Part shown: positions 54,200 to 62,550 of the stretch, one piece after another
Position numbering within the stretch: the stretch's first letter is position 1
Layout: the number at the start of each line of letters is the position of its first letter
NCBI GenBank assembly: GCA_003138515.1
Contig: PLGG01000079.1
Coordinates: forward strand, 1-64,000
Reading direction: 5' to 3'
Length of the DNA: 64,000 nucleotides
Source: Acidobacteriaceae bacterium
Lineage (GTDB): Bacteria > Acidobacteriota > Terriglobia > Terriglobales > Acidobacteriaceae
Program-made: the position numbers and the translations under genes
Notes under the pieces: model-generated
Told to the model about the DNA's origin: nothing
What the model saw: only the letters and a program-made list of their open reading frames with translations
Databases searched by the model: none

Positions 54200-55699
54200 A
54201 TGAACGGCATAGGTGGATTTGCGGCGGAAAACAGCCGGCGCCGAGCGCGTGAGTCGTCCGCGGCACGGCTGCTCGTCACCTTTGTGCTCGCCACGCCGCT
54301 GTGCCCTCTTGCTGCGCAACAAAGTGCGGAGCCGCCGGCACAGCAAACAAAGCAGCAGCCCGGCACGGAAGCGCCACTCCACACCGGGACCAGCAGCGGC
54401 CTTGATATCGACGCCCGCTTACAGAACTTGCTCGCCGATCACCAATACCTTCGCATCCAGGCGCAGATCGGCCAGTTGCCGCCGGAGCAGGCACAGTTCT
54501 ATCGCGGCATTCTGGCCAACCGCTCCAATCAACTTGATCAATCAGTCCGGCTTCTCGAGCCGCTCGTGGATCAGGTGACTGCGAGCGGAGACGCCGCTCG
54601 CGAAAAGCTGCTCCGCATGACACTGGCTGAAGACTACCTCCGCCTTGGCGATTGGGCCAAGGCCGGCCAGGCCTACCAAACCCTCAACGCGCGGCTTGGC
54701 GCCAAGCTCACCCAAAGCGAGCAGGACGAAATTGAGATGCCGCTCAAAATGCTGCCGCTGGCCAAGGGCAATCCGCCGATCACGGTCGATCCCTGCGAAC
54801 CATTCAGGCTTCAGGCGAGCAACGATCCTCTCGGCCTTATCGATGTTCCCGTCTTTATCGGCGCGCGTTCTCATAGCTGGATGCTCGATCCCACTGCACC
54901 CTTCAATCTCATCTCTCGATCCATTGCGGAGGATGTTGGACTGACTATCTCAAAGGAATCCGCCACTATTCACACCCTTACCGGACGCCCCATTCAAATC
55001 CACATTACGGTGATTCCGCGCTTCACCATCGGCGGCCGCCTCACGCTGCACGATGTCACCGCATTCGTTTTCGACGACGTGGACTATTCTTTCCCTCACT
55101 CCGGCTATCGGGTCGAGGGCGTCCTCGGGTATCCCGCGCTCGCCGCCATGGGCCGGCTCACCGTTTCCGATAACACCATCCAGGTGGATCCCGCGAAAGA
55201 AATCGATCAGAAGGAAGACAAGAATCGCCTCACGGCAGGCGCTCGCTTCTATTTCGACGGAGATCAGGTCATCGTCGCGCTCGGAAGGTCGCCCGACCCC
55301 GCCGCCGATTCCTCCTCGCAAGGAGTGGCAGCGGACAGCCGCGTCGACGCTGGTGAAAACGAGGATCGGATGTTCGCCATCGATGCCGGTGGCCAGCAAA
55401 CTTATCTAACCTCGCGCTGGTTCGACGAGCACGCCGCCGCGTTCAACGGCCAGAAGATGGAACCCTTCTCGATCCCCGGCATTGATGCGGGGCCTGGGTC
55501 GGCCTATGTCGCCGAGACCGTTCCCCTGGCCGTTGGCGATATCTCGATCGACCTTCACTACATACCCGTCCTAACGCAGCCTTTTGGCTCAGCCGCCCGC
55601 GACGATGTGTACGGTGTAATCGGAATCGACGGCCTGGACCAACTCAAGAGCTATACCTTCGACTACCGCACCATGCGATTCAGTGCGACAGCCGAGTGA
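54200..55699 (+). CDS. Secreted retropepsin-like aspartic protease-fold protein
   Basis: A 499-residue protein. The N-terminus is basic with a hydrophobic stretch (AARLLVTFVLATPLCPLAA), a signal peptide. A ~150-residue helical region with TPR-like pattern follows. Two retropepsin-like lobes come next: the first has LDPTAPFNLIS where D-T-G is expected (Asp230), the second has FAIDAGGQQTYLTS (Asp395) matching D-T/A-G. The altered first motif may abolish catalysis. The pattern VFDDVDYSFP and VLGYPALAAMG resembles the flap and hinge strands. ATG at 54200; a GTG at 54194 is possible. Confidence 0.75.
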   Translation: MNGIGGFAAENSRRRARESSAARLLVTFVLATPLCPLAAQQSAEPPAQQTKQQPGTEAPLHTGTSSGLDIDARLQNLLADHQYLRIQAQIGQLPPEQAQFYRGILANRSNQLDQSVRLLEPLVDQVTASGDAAREKLLRMTLAEDYLRLGDWAKAGQAYQTLNARLGAKLTQSEQDEIEMPLKMLPLAKGNPPITVDPCEPFRLQASNDPLGLIDVPVFIGARSHSWMLDPTAPFNLISRSIAEDVGLTISKESATIHTLTGRPIQIHITVIPRFTIGGRLTLHDVTAFVFDDVDYSFPHSGYRVEGVLGYPALAAMGRLTVSDNTIQVDPAKEIDQKEDKNRLTAGARFYFDGDQVIVALGRSPDPAADSSSQGVAADSRVDAGENEDRMFAIDAGGQQTYLTSRWFDEHAAAFNGQKMEPFSIPGIDAGPGSAYVAETVPLAVGDISIDLHYIPVLTQPFGSAARDDVYGVIGIDGLDQLKSYTFDYRTMRFSATAE

Positions 55700-55740
55700 A
55701 TAGAGCAGGGGCATGGAATCGGCGGAAGGTGGGCTGATCG

Positions 55741-55962
55741 TTACTTCTTGTTTTTTTCTTGCTTCATCTGCTCGCGCCGGCCCAGCACGAGAGCTGCAAT
55801 TCCAAACACGAGCAGAACCAGTCCCCACCATAAATTGGCATCGATCCCCATGCTCCTCGCATACACGTCGGCATTGGAGCGCGTGGCCAGGCCGAAGGCT
55901 GTCAGGACGGTTCCGATCAATGTGAACAACATGCCCAACGAAATGCGCGGATCGTAGAACAT
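55741..55962 (-). CDS. Small two-helix membrane protein downstream of the symporter
   Basis: A 73-residue protein with two membrane segments (LGMLFTLIGTVLTAFGLAT and LWWGLVLLVFGIAALVLG) and a basic C-terminal tail (RREQMKQEKNKK). It has an AAGGAG site and its start lies 16 nt after the symporter stop on the same strand, implying cotranscription. Perhaps a transporter accessory subunit; no family recognised. Confidence 0.75.
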   Translation of the reverse strand: MFYDPRISLGMLFTLIGTVLTAFGLATRSNADVYARSMGIDANLWWGLVLLVFGIAALVLGRREQMKQEKNKK

Positions 55963-55978
55963 TGCTCTCCTTCGCTGC

Positions 55979-57817
55979 TCAGATGAAGATCAGGCTCACA
56001 GCAATCGTGGCCAACAAGATTGCCGCGGCCAGCGCCTCAGGGCGTTTCCACCATGACCCAATCGCAGGCGGCCGCGCTGTTAGCGAAAACACAAGACCCT
56101 TGAGTTCCTCCGCCTGTGCCGCCTTTGTAAACAGGCTCACCGCCGCTGACACCAGCAGACTCACGAGGAAGGCTAACATCGCCGTCCCCAGCCCCAGCGC
56201 CAGGTCGCTCTCGGGATGGTGCAGCACCCCAATCCAGCCGCCGTTGATGCCTGGTTGCTCGCCACCCGGCAGCGCGAGCCCGTGATACAGAAGAGCCGCG
56301 GCCGCTCCGGCAATCAATCCCGCGAACGCGCCGTGCCCAGTCGCACGCTTCCAGAAAACTCCAAGCATCAACACCGCAAAGAGCGGGGCATTCACGACGG
56401 CGAAAACCAGCAGGACCGCGTCGAGCAGGCTATTGAAGCGCATGGCCGCGCACGCAGCACCGAACGCAAGCAGCATTCCGCCCACTACCGCCCACCGAGC
56501 CACAGCGAGCAGGCGCTTGTCGGCAGCGTTCCTGGCGAGAAAGGCCTGAAAGATGTCGCACGTAAGGACGGTGCTGAACGAAGTCACGCTGGCGGCCACG
56601 CCGCCCATCAGGCAGGCGAGCAGAGCTGTGAGCCCCAGCCCGAGCAGACCCGCAGGAAGAAACTGGAGGAGCGTGTTCGGAGTGGCCATCGCGTAGTCGA
56701 GCACGGCGTGGCCGTCGGCGCCCATGACCGGCTTTCCATCCGCATCGGCTTTTGCGGGAACAAGCCCGCTCCCCACTTCGACCGCCGGCGGGACAACAGT
56801 GATCTCGTGATAAATGACACCGTTGTCATTGTGGATCACGATTGATGTGTGGGGAGTGGGCAGGCCGACCGCGATCAGCCCCGGAAGGATTAGGACGATG
56901 ATGACAAAAATGCGCAGAGCCGCCGCGATGATTGGCGCCTTTCGCGCGGCCCCCACATTTTTCGCCGCCATGGCCGCCTGCAACAATCTGAAGTCTGAGC
57001 ACCATGTGCTGCCGCCCAGTACCAGGCCTGCGCCAACTGCGAGAACGACAGCGCCGGCGCCCAAAGAGTGTGTGCCCGCATGCAATGCGTTCGACGGAAC
57101 CGCGGCCTTCAATCCGTTCCAGCCGCCGATCCGCTTGAGTCCGAGCAGCACTATCGGCAGCATTCCGGCGATGACGAGACAAAACTGAAGCGCCTGGTTG
57201 TACATCGCGGCGCCGAGCCCGCCGAGCAGAGCATAGGCAAGCACCAGAACTGCCGGCAGCGCCATTGCAAGCAGCATCGTTCCGCTGGGCGGCAGGTTGA
57301 GCATGCCGGCAGCCTGATCGAATACGTGCAACGCCACAAAGACGCGCCCCATTGCGTAGAGAGCAATCCCCGCGCTGAACGCGGACATCGCGGAAAACAT
57401 CGACGCATTCAGCGCGCGTGTCTTCCGATCAAAGCGCTGCCCGAGATACTCCGGAATCGACCGCGCGGCGACTTCAGCCGGTTTTTCTGCGGGCGCGGCC
57501 GACCCTGAATTCGAACCGTAGAGGACGGGCATCAGATATAGGCCCGCGAAGAGCATGGCCGGAATCGAGCCAAGCGCGAAAAATGCCACGCTGGCCAGAC
57601 CGAACTGGGCCCCAGCCGCGCCCATGCCGAGCACCTCCTGCGAGCCCAGGCTGGCGCCCGACATTGCCAAACCGCACAGCCAGCCCGGCATCGCACGCCC
57701 AGCCTGCATGAACTGCTGGCTACTCGTCATCACCGGCTTCAGCGAGAATCCGGCAACCAACATAAAAAAGCAGTAGATCAGCAGGATCAGCGAGTCAGTG
57801 GGAGCGAGACTGGGCAC
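55979..57817 (-). CDS. Sodium/solute symporter (SSS family)
   Basis: A 612-residue transporter with about 13-14 hydrophobic segments. Signatures are SSQQFMQAGRAMPGWLCGLAM near TM1-2, GASLGSQEVLGMGAAGAQFG, AMYNQALQFCLVIAGMLPIV, and VASVTSFSTVLTCDIFQAFL (the Na+-site region TM8). A ~70-residue extracytoplasmic loop carries a polar insertion. It probably imports a sugar or organic solute with sodium. The start is a GTG with AAAGGA upstream. Followed by the small membrane-protein gene. Confidence 0.85.
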   Translation of the reverse strand: MPSLAPTDSLILLIYCFFMLVAGFSLKPVMTSSQQFMQAGRAMPGWLCGLAMSGASLGSQEVLGMGAAGAQFGLASVAFFALGSIPAMLFAGLYLMPVLYGSNSGSAAPAEKPAEVAARSIPEYLGQRFDRKTRALNASMFSAMSAFSAGIALYAMGRVFVALHVFDQAAGMLNLPPSGTMLLAMALPAVLVLAYALLGGLGAAMYNQALQFCLVIAGMLPIVLLGLKRIGGWNGLKAAVPSNALHAGTHSLGAGAVVLAVGAGLVLGGSTWCSDFRLLQAAMAAKNVGAARKAPIIAAALRIFVIIVLILPGLIAVGLPTPHTSIVIHNDNGVIYHEITVVPPAVEVGSGLVPAKADADGKPVMGADGHAVLDYAMATPNTLLQFLPAGLLGLGLTALLACLMGGVAASVTSFSTVLTCDIFQAFLARNAADKRLLAVARWAVVGGMLLAFGAACAAMRFNSLLDAVLLVFAVVNAPLFAVLMLGVFWKRATGHGAFAGLIAGAAAALLYHGLALPGGEQPGINGGWIGVLHHPESDLALGLGTAMLAFLVSLLVSAAVSLFTKAAQAEELKGLVFSLTARPPAIGSWWKRPEALAAAILLATIAVSLIFI

Positions 57818-57926
57818 AAACCGTTCCTTTCATCTTGATGGTACAGAATTGACGCGGCCCGCCGCGGTGCGCCCGACGTAATGCGATTTTGCGACGGACA
57901 GACCTTCACATCCTTCACTGCGAGCA

Positions 57927-57965
57927 CAAAAGAAAACGGCGGCAAGGGAATTACCCCTGCCACCG
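57927..57965 (-). terminator. Intrinsic terminator of the sigma/Spy operon
   Basis: A ~12-bp stem with two mismatches and an AATTA loop. Read on the minus strand it is followed by GTTTTCTTTT. It lies downstream of the Spy-like gene, the last gene of the three-gene minus-strand operon. Confidence 0.6.
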
Positions 57966-58087
57966 CGATCTTCTCTGTTAACAGATGTCTTACGTTATGT
58001 GAAGGATCTGATTTTTAGTTTCGCTCAGATCCCGGTTTGGCTGCCTCACTTTCGGGCGGCATGCGGCACACGCCGCGCATCGCACTG

Positions 58088-58795
58088 TTATTGGTCCGCG
58101 CCCGTTCCCGGCGCTGCTCCCGGTGCTGGAGGAGGAGCCGGAGCCGCTTGTGGCGCCGCATCCGGCGGTGGCGGAGGCCCCTGCGGCCGATGGAACTGCT
58201 CCCCGGGCCCACGGAATTGGTCGCCTGGTTCGCCCATTCCCGGCCCTTCGCCCTCGCGTCCCCATGGGCCCCGGTCATGATCGCGCATTTCCTCCTGTCC
58301 CATCCGCTCCGGGTGTATGGTCTGGAGCAGTTTCCACTGGTCCGGCTTCAACTGCATCCGAATATCCAGCAGAAAACGCGCATTCGCTTTTTCCAGGTCC
58401 GCACGCGCGCCGACAACCTTATCAATCTGCGCTTCAATCGCCGCGCGGTCCGGAGTGTCGGCCTTCATCAACGGAATCATCTCCAACTCCGCTTTGCTCA
58501 GAGTGGCTCGCAAGTCGATGAGCTTCATGCGATGGTTCTGCAGAATTCCATCCATCGCCTTGCGCTGATCGTCGGTCAGGTTTAATTGCTTCACGACGTT
58601 GGGATTGTTCCAGAACTGCCCGTTCGCGAATCCGAAGGAACGTTCCATCGGAGGCCGATGTTGCCCGAAACCAGGCCCCATGCCTGGCCCGCCTGGCCCG
58701 CCCGGGCCGCCAGGCCCTTGCGCAGAAGCCCAACCTCCTGCCATCATTACTCCCGCTACCGCCAAAACCAGTCGTACAGTTTTCAACTTGTTCAT
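58088..58795 (-). CDS. Spy/CpxP-like periplasmic LTxxQ-motif protein
   Basis: A 235-residue exported protein. A signal peptide ends in GGWASAQ, then a Gly/Pro-rich linker. The helical core has QLNLTDDQRKAMDGILQNHRMKL, an LTxxQ-type motif, and a second repeat MQLKPDQWKLLQTIHPERM. The C-terminal ~60 residues are Pro/Gly/Ala-rich. Spy/CpxP proteins are ATP-independent chaperones and feed back on envelope stress signalling, which suits the sigma/anti-sigma genes immediately upstream. The ATG has a GAGGGG site. Confidence 0.85.
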   Translation of the reverse strand: MNKLKTVRLVLAVAGVMMAGGWASAQGPGGPGGPGGPGMGPGFGQHRPPMERSFGFANGQFWNNPNVVKQLNLTDDQRKAMDGILQNHRMKLIDLRATLSKAELEMIPLMKADTPDRAAIEAQIDKVVGARADLEKANARFLLDIRMQLKPDQWKLLQTIHPERMGQEEMRDHDRGPWGREGEGPGMGEPGDQFRGPGEQFHRPQGPPPPPDAAPQAAPAPPPAPGAAPGTGADQ

Positions 58796-58874
58796 TGATT
58801 TCCCCTCCCTTGTGTCTCAAGGGACCCTTTCTCGCCTTCTCGTCCTTCAGTTCTTGCCTTGTTCTGCGTGTTCT

Positions 58875-59354
58875 TCATTTCGTACCGTTGCTATCCATCA
58901 TTTGCGCCAGCGGCTCCATGGCCGCCGGAACCTGCCGCGATACATCGCTGTCGACCGATGCCAGCAGATCCTCATTCTCATTCGCTGCCTTCTTTACGGC
59001 GGTTGGTTGCCGCTTGGTAACGGTTGCGGCCTTGACAGGCTTTTCGGGCGCTGCATGCACCTGCGCGGCTTTTTGCTCTGCGGCATTGATCGCCGCTTTC
59101 GATGCTTCGATCCGGGCCAGCTCTTGCCGCTGATGGCGTTCGTATAATCCGCCCGCCAGGCTTCCGGCCGCAAGCATGCATCCCAGAGCCCAGGTCGCTG
59201 CCAGGCGCCAGTTGTGCCGCGCTGTCCTTACCACTGTCGGTGGCCGGTTATACGCGGCATCGCTCCAGGCATCCACGCTCACTTTGAAGTTCTCGAGCGC
59301 CCCAGCCACCATCGGATCGTCGATTTCTCCCGCCAATTTGTCTCTCCGGCTCAT
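58875..59354 (-). CDS. Single-pass membrane protein, anti-sigma factor candidate
   Basis: A 159-residue protein. A ~45-residue acidic N-terminal part precedes one membrane helix (LAATWALGCMLAAGSLAGGLY) and a charged, Ala/Lys-rich periplasmic tail. Its start overlaps the sigma factor's stop by 4 nt (ATGA-type coupling), the usual arrangement of an ECF sigma gene and its membrane anti-sigma. No ZAS-type Cys/His motif was seen, so it is a non-canonical type. Function is inferred from topology and coupling. Confidence 0.7.
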   Translation of the reverse strand: MSRRDKLAGEIDDPMVAGALENFKVSVDAWSDAAYNRPPTVVRTARHNWRLAATWALGCMLAAGSLAGGLYERHQRQELARIEASKAAINAAEQKAAQVHAAPEKPVKAATVTKRQPTAVKKAANENEDLLASVDSDVSRQVPAAMEPLAQMMDSNGTK

Positions 59355-59995
59355 CTTGTTCCTCTCAACTCCGCGCGCACTCTCGCGAGCGCCCGCGATA
59401 AGTGGGCCTTCACCGTGCCCTCGCTCAATCCCGTGGCCAGCGCAATCTCGCTCAGCTCACGGTCCTCGACGTAACGCAGCAGGAACACCGTTCGTTGCCG
59501 CGCGCTCAGTCCATCCACAATCTTCCAAACCTGCGCCACCTGTTCCCGAGCTACAATCTGTTGCTCCGCGCTCCGCTCGCCATTCGGCAGCCAGTCGCTG
59601 GCCTCGTCCACGCCAATCGCGTTCGCCTGCGTATGCCGCCAGAACCGCAGGCGCCGGTTGCGCCAATGGTCCTTCTGTAAATTGATGGCGATCCGCATCA
59701 GCCAAGTCATCGCGCTGGAATCGCCGCGAAAGCGGTTCCAGTTCCGATGCGCCTTCAAGAAACACTCCTGCGTCAGCGTCTCGGCAAGGTCCACGTCCCT
59801 GAGCGATGCCAGCAGAAAGCGGAAGATTTGCGGCCGGTGGCTTTCGACGATGCTCGCAAAATCCTGCGCGGCAATCTCCTCCGCGGCTTCTGCCGTCATC
59901 GGCTTTACGGCTGTTCCGGCTGCCATCACTTTGGTAGACGTCCGCATCGGGGCCAAGTTTACAACCCCTCGCTTCATTTTCGCGTCAAGGCCCAC
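59351..59995 (-). CDS. RNA polymerase ECF-type sigma factor
   Basis: A 214-residue sigma factor. Region 2 has FRFLLASLRDVDLAETLTQECFLKAHRNW and region 2.4-like FRGDSSAMTWLMRIAINLQKDHWR in short blocks. Region 4 has LSARQRTVFLLRYVEDRELSEIALATGLSEGTVKAHLSRA. A ~35-residue N-terminal extension of low complexity makes the start uncertain: a GTG at 59995 is the furthest, with ATGs at 59977 and 59947. It heads the operon with the anti-sigma candidate and the Spy-like gene; divergent from the oxidoreductase gene. Confidence 0.9.
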   Translation of the reverse strand: MGLDAKMKRGVVNLAPMRTSTKVMAAGTAVKPMTAEAAEEIAAQDFASIVESHRPQIFRFLLASLRDVDLAETLTQECFLKAHRNWNRFRGDSSAMTWLMRIAINLQKDHWRNRRLRFWRHTQANAIGVDEASDWLPNGERSAEQQIVAREQVAQVWKIVDGLSARQRTVFLLRYVEDRELSEIALATGLSEGTVKAHLSRALARVRAELRGTR

Positions 59996-60142
59996 GAAAC
60001 CCAGTCGAAGAAGGAATACGGGTTGGCCGCAAACCCATTATCCCCATCGAGGGTTGACGGGCTCCAGCATGCAGCCATGCGCCTCTGCGCGCAACGGTAT
60101 AATTCGTTGCGGTGGAGAGAGCTTCCGGCAGCGAACGATACT

Positions 60143-60176
60143 GGATGATGCTGGAAGCTGAATGCTGAGGGCTGAG
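60143..60176. repeat. Short 7-nt period array (GCTGAGG units)
   Basis: GCTGAAT, GCTGAGG, GCTGAGG in register, in the promoter/leader region of the Gfo/Idh/MocA oxidoreductase gene. Confidence 0.6.
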
Positions 60177-60215
60177 GGAAAAGAGCCTAGAACGGGGAAG
60201 CGATTGGAGAAGCAA

Positions 60216-61535
60216 ATGATTTCCCGCCGAAAATTTGTCAACGGATTGGCTGCCGGTGCGGCGGCTTCAGCATTTGCGTCAACGGCAAAGAGCTATGCGC
60301 AAATTCTCGGCGCGAACGATCGACTGAACTTTGCCATTAACGGCCTCAACGGCCGCGGCCGCGCGCATTTGTCGTCGCTGCGGGCCAACAGCAGCAACGC
60401 GCGGGTCGCTTATATCTGCGACGTCGACACCGGTATTCTTGCCAAGTTCGCAGCGGAAGCGGAGCAGAAGCTCGGCTATGCGCCCAAAGCCGAAACAGAT
60501 TTCCGGCATGTGCTGGAATCGAAGGACGTCGACGCGATCACGATCGCTACTCCCGATCACTGGCACACACCGCTGGCGGTGCTGGGTTTGAAAGCCGGCA
60601 AACACGTTTACGTCGAAAAACCCTCCAGTCAGAATCCGCGCGAGGGCGAGCTGCTTGTGGCAGCGCAGAAGAAATATGGAAAGCTCGTCCAGGTCGGCGA
60701 TCAGCAGCGATCCTCGGACTACACCATCCGCATGATCCAGCAGATTCACGATGGCCTGATCGGCGAGGCGTACATGGCCAAGTCGTGGTACGTGAATACA
60801 CGCGGCTCCATGGGCATTGGCAAGCCCGCTCCAGTGCCCGCGTCGCTCAACTGGGATCTGTGGCAGGGTCCCGCGCCGCGCAGCGAGTACAAAGACAACA
60901 TTCATCCCTACAACTGGCACTGGCTGCGGCGCTATGGCACCGGAGAGACGCTCAACAACGGAACTCACGAGGTTGACGTCTGCCGCTGGGCGCTACAGGC
61001 GGAGACTCCTCAGGCTGTTACCGCAAGCGGCGGCCGCTACCAGTTCAAAGACGATTGGCAGTTCCCCGACACGATCATCACCAACTTTGAATACCCAGGC
61101 AAGCTCATCTCGTGGGAGGGGCGCTCCTGCCAGGGAATACGCCTCTACGATCGCGACCGGGGTTCGGTCATCTCGGGCACCAAGGGCTCGGTGGTCATCG
61201 ATCGCGACGGCTACGACGTCTTCGATTGGAAAGGGAAACAGATCGACACATATCGCGTCGGCCACGTCACTTCCACGGGCGATCTGATCGGAGCCGACTC
61301 AATGACCGACGCTCACTTCGCCAACTTCATCGCTGCTATTCGCGGCCACGAGACGCTTCACTCACCTGCTTCGTTGGCAAATGTCACCGTCACCATGCTT
61401 TTGCTGTCGAACATCGCCTGGTTCGTCGACAGGCTATTGCGGATCGACCCGGAAACCTCTCACATCATTGGCGACCCGGAGGCCATGAAGTACTGGGCCC
61501 GCACGTACGAACCGGGCTGGGAAGTAACTGTTTGA
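60216..61535 (+). CDS. Tat-exported Gfo/Idh/MocA-family oxidoreductase
   Basis: A 439-residue protein. The N-terminus MISRRKFVNGLAAGAAASAF is a twin-arginine signal (S-R-R-x-F-x-x-G). The Rossmann domain follows (NFAINGLNGRGRAHLS; VAYICDVD), with VDAITIATPDHWHTPLAV, then HVYVEKPSS, the Gfo/Idh E-K-P motif. The C-terminal domain carries NNGTHEVDVCRWAL, with the catalytic His region. Such enzymes act on sugars or sugar derivatives in the periplasm. The ATG at 60216 has TTGGAGAAG upstream; an earlier ATG at 60162 precedes the Tat signal and is rejected. Confidence 0.9.
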   Translation: MISRRKFVNGLAAGAAASAFASTAKSYAQILGANDRLNFAINGLNGRGRAHLSSLRANSSNARVAYICDVDTGILAKFAAEAEQKLGYAPKAETDFRHVLESKDVDAITIATPDHWHTPLAVLGLKAGKHVYVEKPSSQNPREGELLVAAQKKYGKLVQVGDQQRSSDYTIRMIQQIHDGLIGEAYMAKSWYVNTRGSMGIGKPAPVPASLNWDLWQGPAPRSEYKDNIHPYNWHWLRRYGTGETLNNGTHEVDVCRWALQAETPQAVTASGGRYQFKDDWQFPDTIITNFEYPGKLISWEGRSCQGIRLYDRDRGSVISGTKGSVVIDRDGYDVFDWKGKQIDTYRVGHVTSTGDLIGADSMTDAHFANFIAAIRGHETLHSPASLANVTVTMLLLSNIAWFVDRLLRIDPETSHIIGDPEAMKYWARTYEPGWEVTV

Positions 61536-61561
61536 ACTGTGAACTGTGGCCAGTGAACAAG
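61527..61561. repeat. 7-nt period array overlapping the oxidoreductase stop codon
   Basis: ACTGTTT, GAACTGT, GAACTGT, GGCCAGT in register. The stop codon of the oxidoreductase lies inside, another case of an array abutting a gene end. Confidence 0.6.
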
Positions 61562-61659
61562 AATCGAGGCGGACACCCTGGCCGAGGCTCTGCGAGATTC
61601 CGCCGCGCGCAATAATCCGCAAGATTCCGGGTGAATGAGATCAAAGGGGAGAGCAGCCC

Positions 61660-62550
61660 ATGACAACGTCGCCGCAATCACTTTCTGCCGCACAAGCCGG
61701 GACGATCACCCTTGGCGGCGACCTGACCGTGAACCGCATGGGCTACGGCGCCATGCGCATCACGGGCAATGGCATCTGGGGACCGCCCGACGACGTCGAT
61801 GCCGCACTCGCCACACTGCGCCGCGCCGTCGAGCTCGGCGTAAACTTTATCGACACGGCGGACTCCTACGGCCCCGATGTCTCTGAGGAGCTGATCGCGA
61901 AAGCGCTCTGGCCTTATCCGGCCGGCCTTGTCATCGCGACCAAAGCCGGATGGACGCGCCACGGCCCTGGCGTTTGGCAGCACGACGCGAGCCCTGCGCA
62001 TTTACAGGAAGCAATCGAAGGCAGCCTCAAGCGCCTACGCCTGGAGCGCATCGACGTTTACCAGCTTCATGTGCCCGATCCGGCCGTTTCCTTTGACGCC
62101 TCGATGGAAACTCTCGCGCAGCTCAAGGAGCAGGGGAAGATTCGCCATGTCGGTCTCTCCAACGTCACGCTCGAGCACATTCATCGCGCGCAGAAGATCG
62201 TTCCGATTGTCAGCGTGCAGAATCGCTACAGCTTTTCCGATCGTGAGTGGGATTTTGTGGTTGATTATTGCGAGGCAAACAGCATCGCGTTTCTGCCCTG
62301 GGGGCCAATGGCGCAGGGCCGAAAGGCCAGCGAGGTGGTAGAAAAGATCGCTGCCGCACGGAACGTCTCGACGGCAGTTGTCTCGCTGGCATGGCTGCTG
62401 CGGCGCTCGCCGGTGATACTGCCGATTCCCGGCACCAGCTCGGTGAAGCACCTTGAAGAGAACGTCGGTGCGGCCGCTTTTCGGCTCACCGGCGCGGAGT
62501 TCGCCGAGCTCGGGGCTGTTGTACCCAAGCCCTACTGGCTGCGAGGCTAA
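61660..62550 (+). CDS. Aldo/keto reductase family protein
   Basis: A 296-residue TIM-barrel oxidoreductase. Motifs are MGYGAMRITGNGIWGPP, NFIDTADSYGPDVSEELIAKAL (catalytic Asp and Tyr in D-x4-Y), VIATKAGWTR (catalytic Lys), VYQLHVPDP (the usual catalytic His), IRHVGLSNV and VSVQNRYSF. The C-terminal NADPH site has ILPIPGTSSVKHLEENV. It resembles YdbC/AKR-type enzymes; the substrate is unknown. Its 3' end overlaps the convergent transporter gene by 4 nt. Confidence 0.92.
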   Translation: MTTSPQSLSAAQAGTITLGGDLTVNRMGYGAMRITGNGIWGPPDDVDAALATLRRAVELGVNFIDTADSYGPDVSEELIAKALWPYPAGLVIATKAGWTRHGPGVWQHDASPAHLQEAIEGSLKRLRLERIDVYQLHVPDPAVSFDASMETLAQLKEQGKIRHVGLSNVTLEHIHRAQKIVPIVSVQNRYSFSDREWDFVVDYCEANSIAFLPWGPMAQGRKASEVVEKIAAARNVSTAVVSLAWLLRRSPVILPIPGTSSVKHLEENVGAAAFRLTGAEFAELGAVVPKPYWLRG

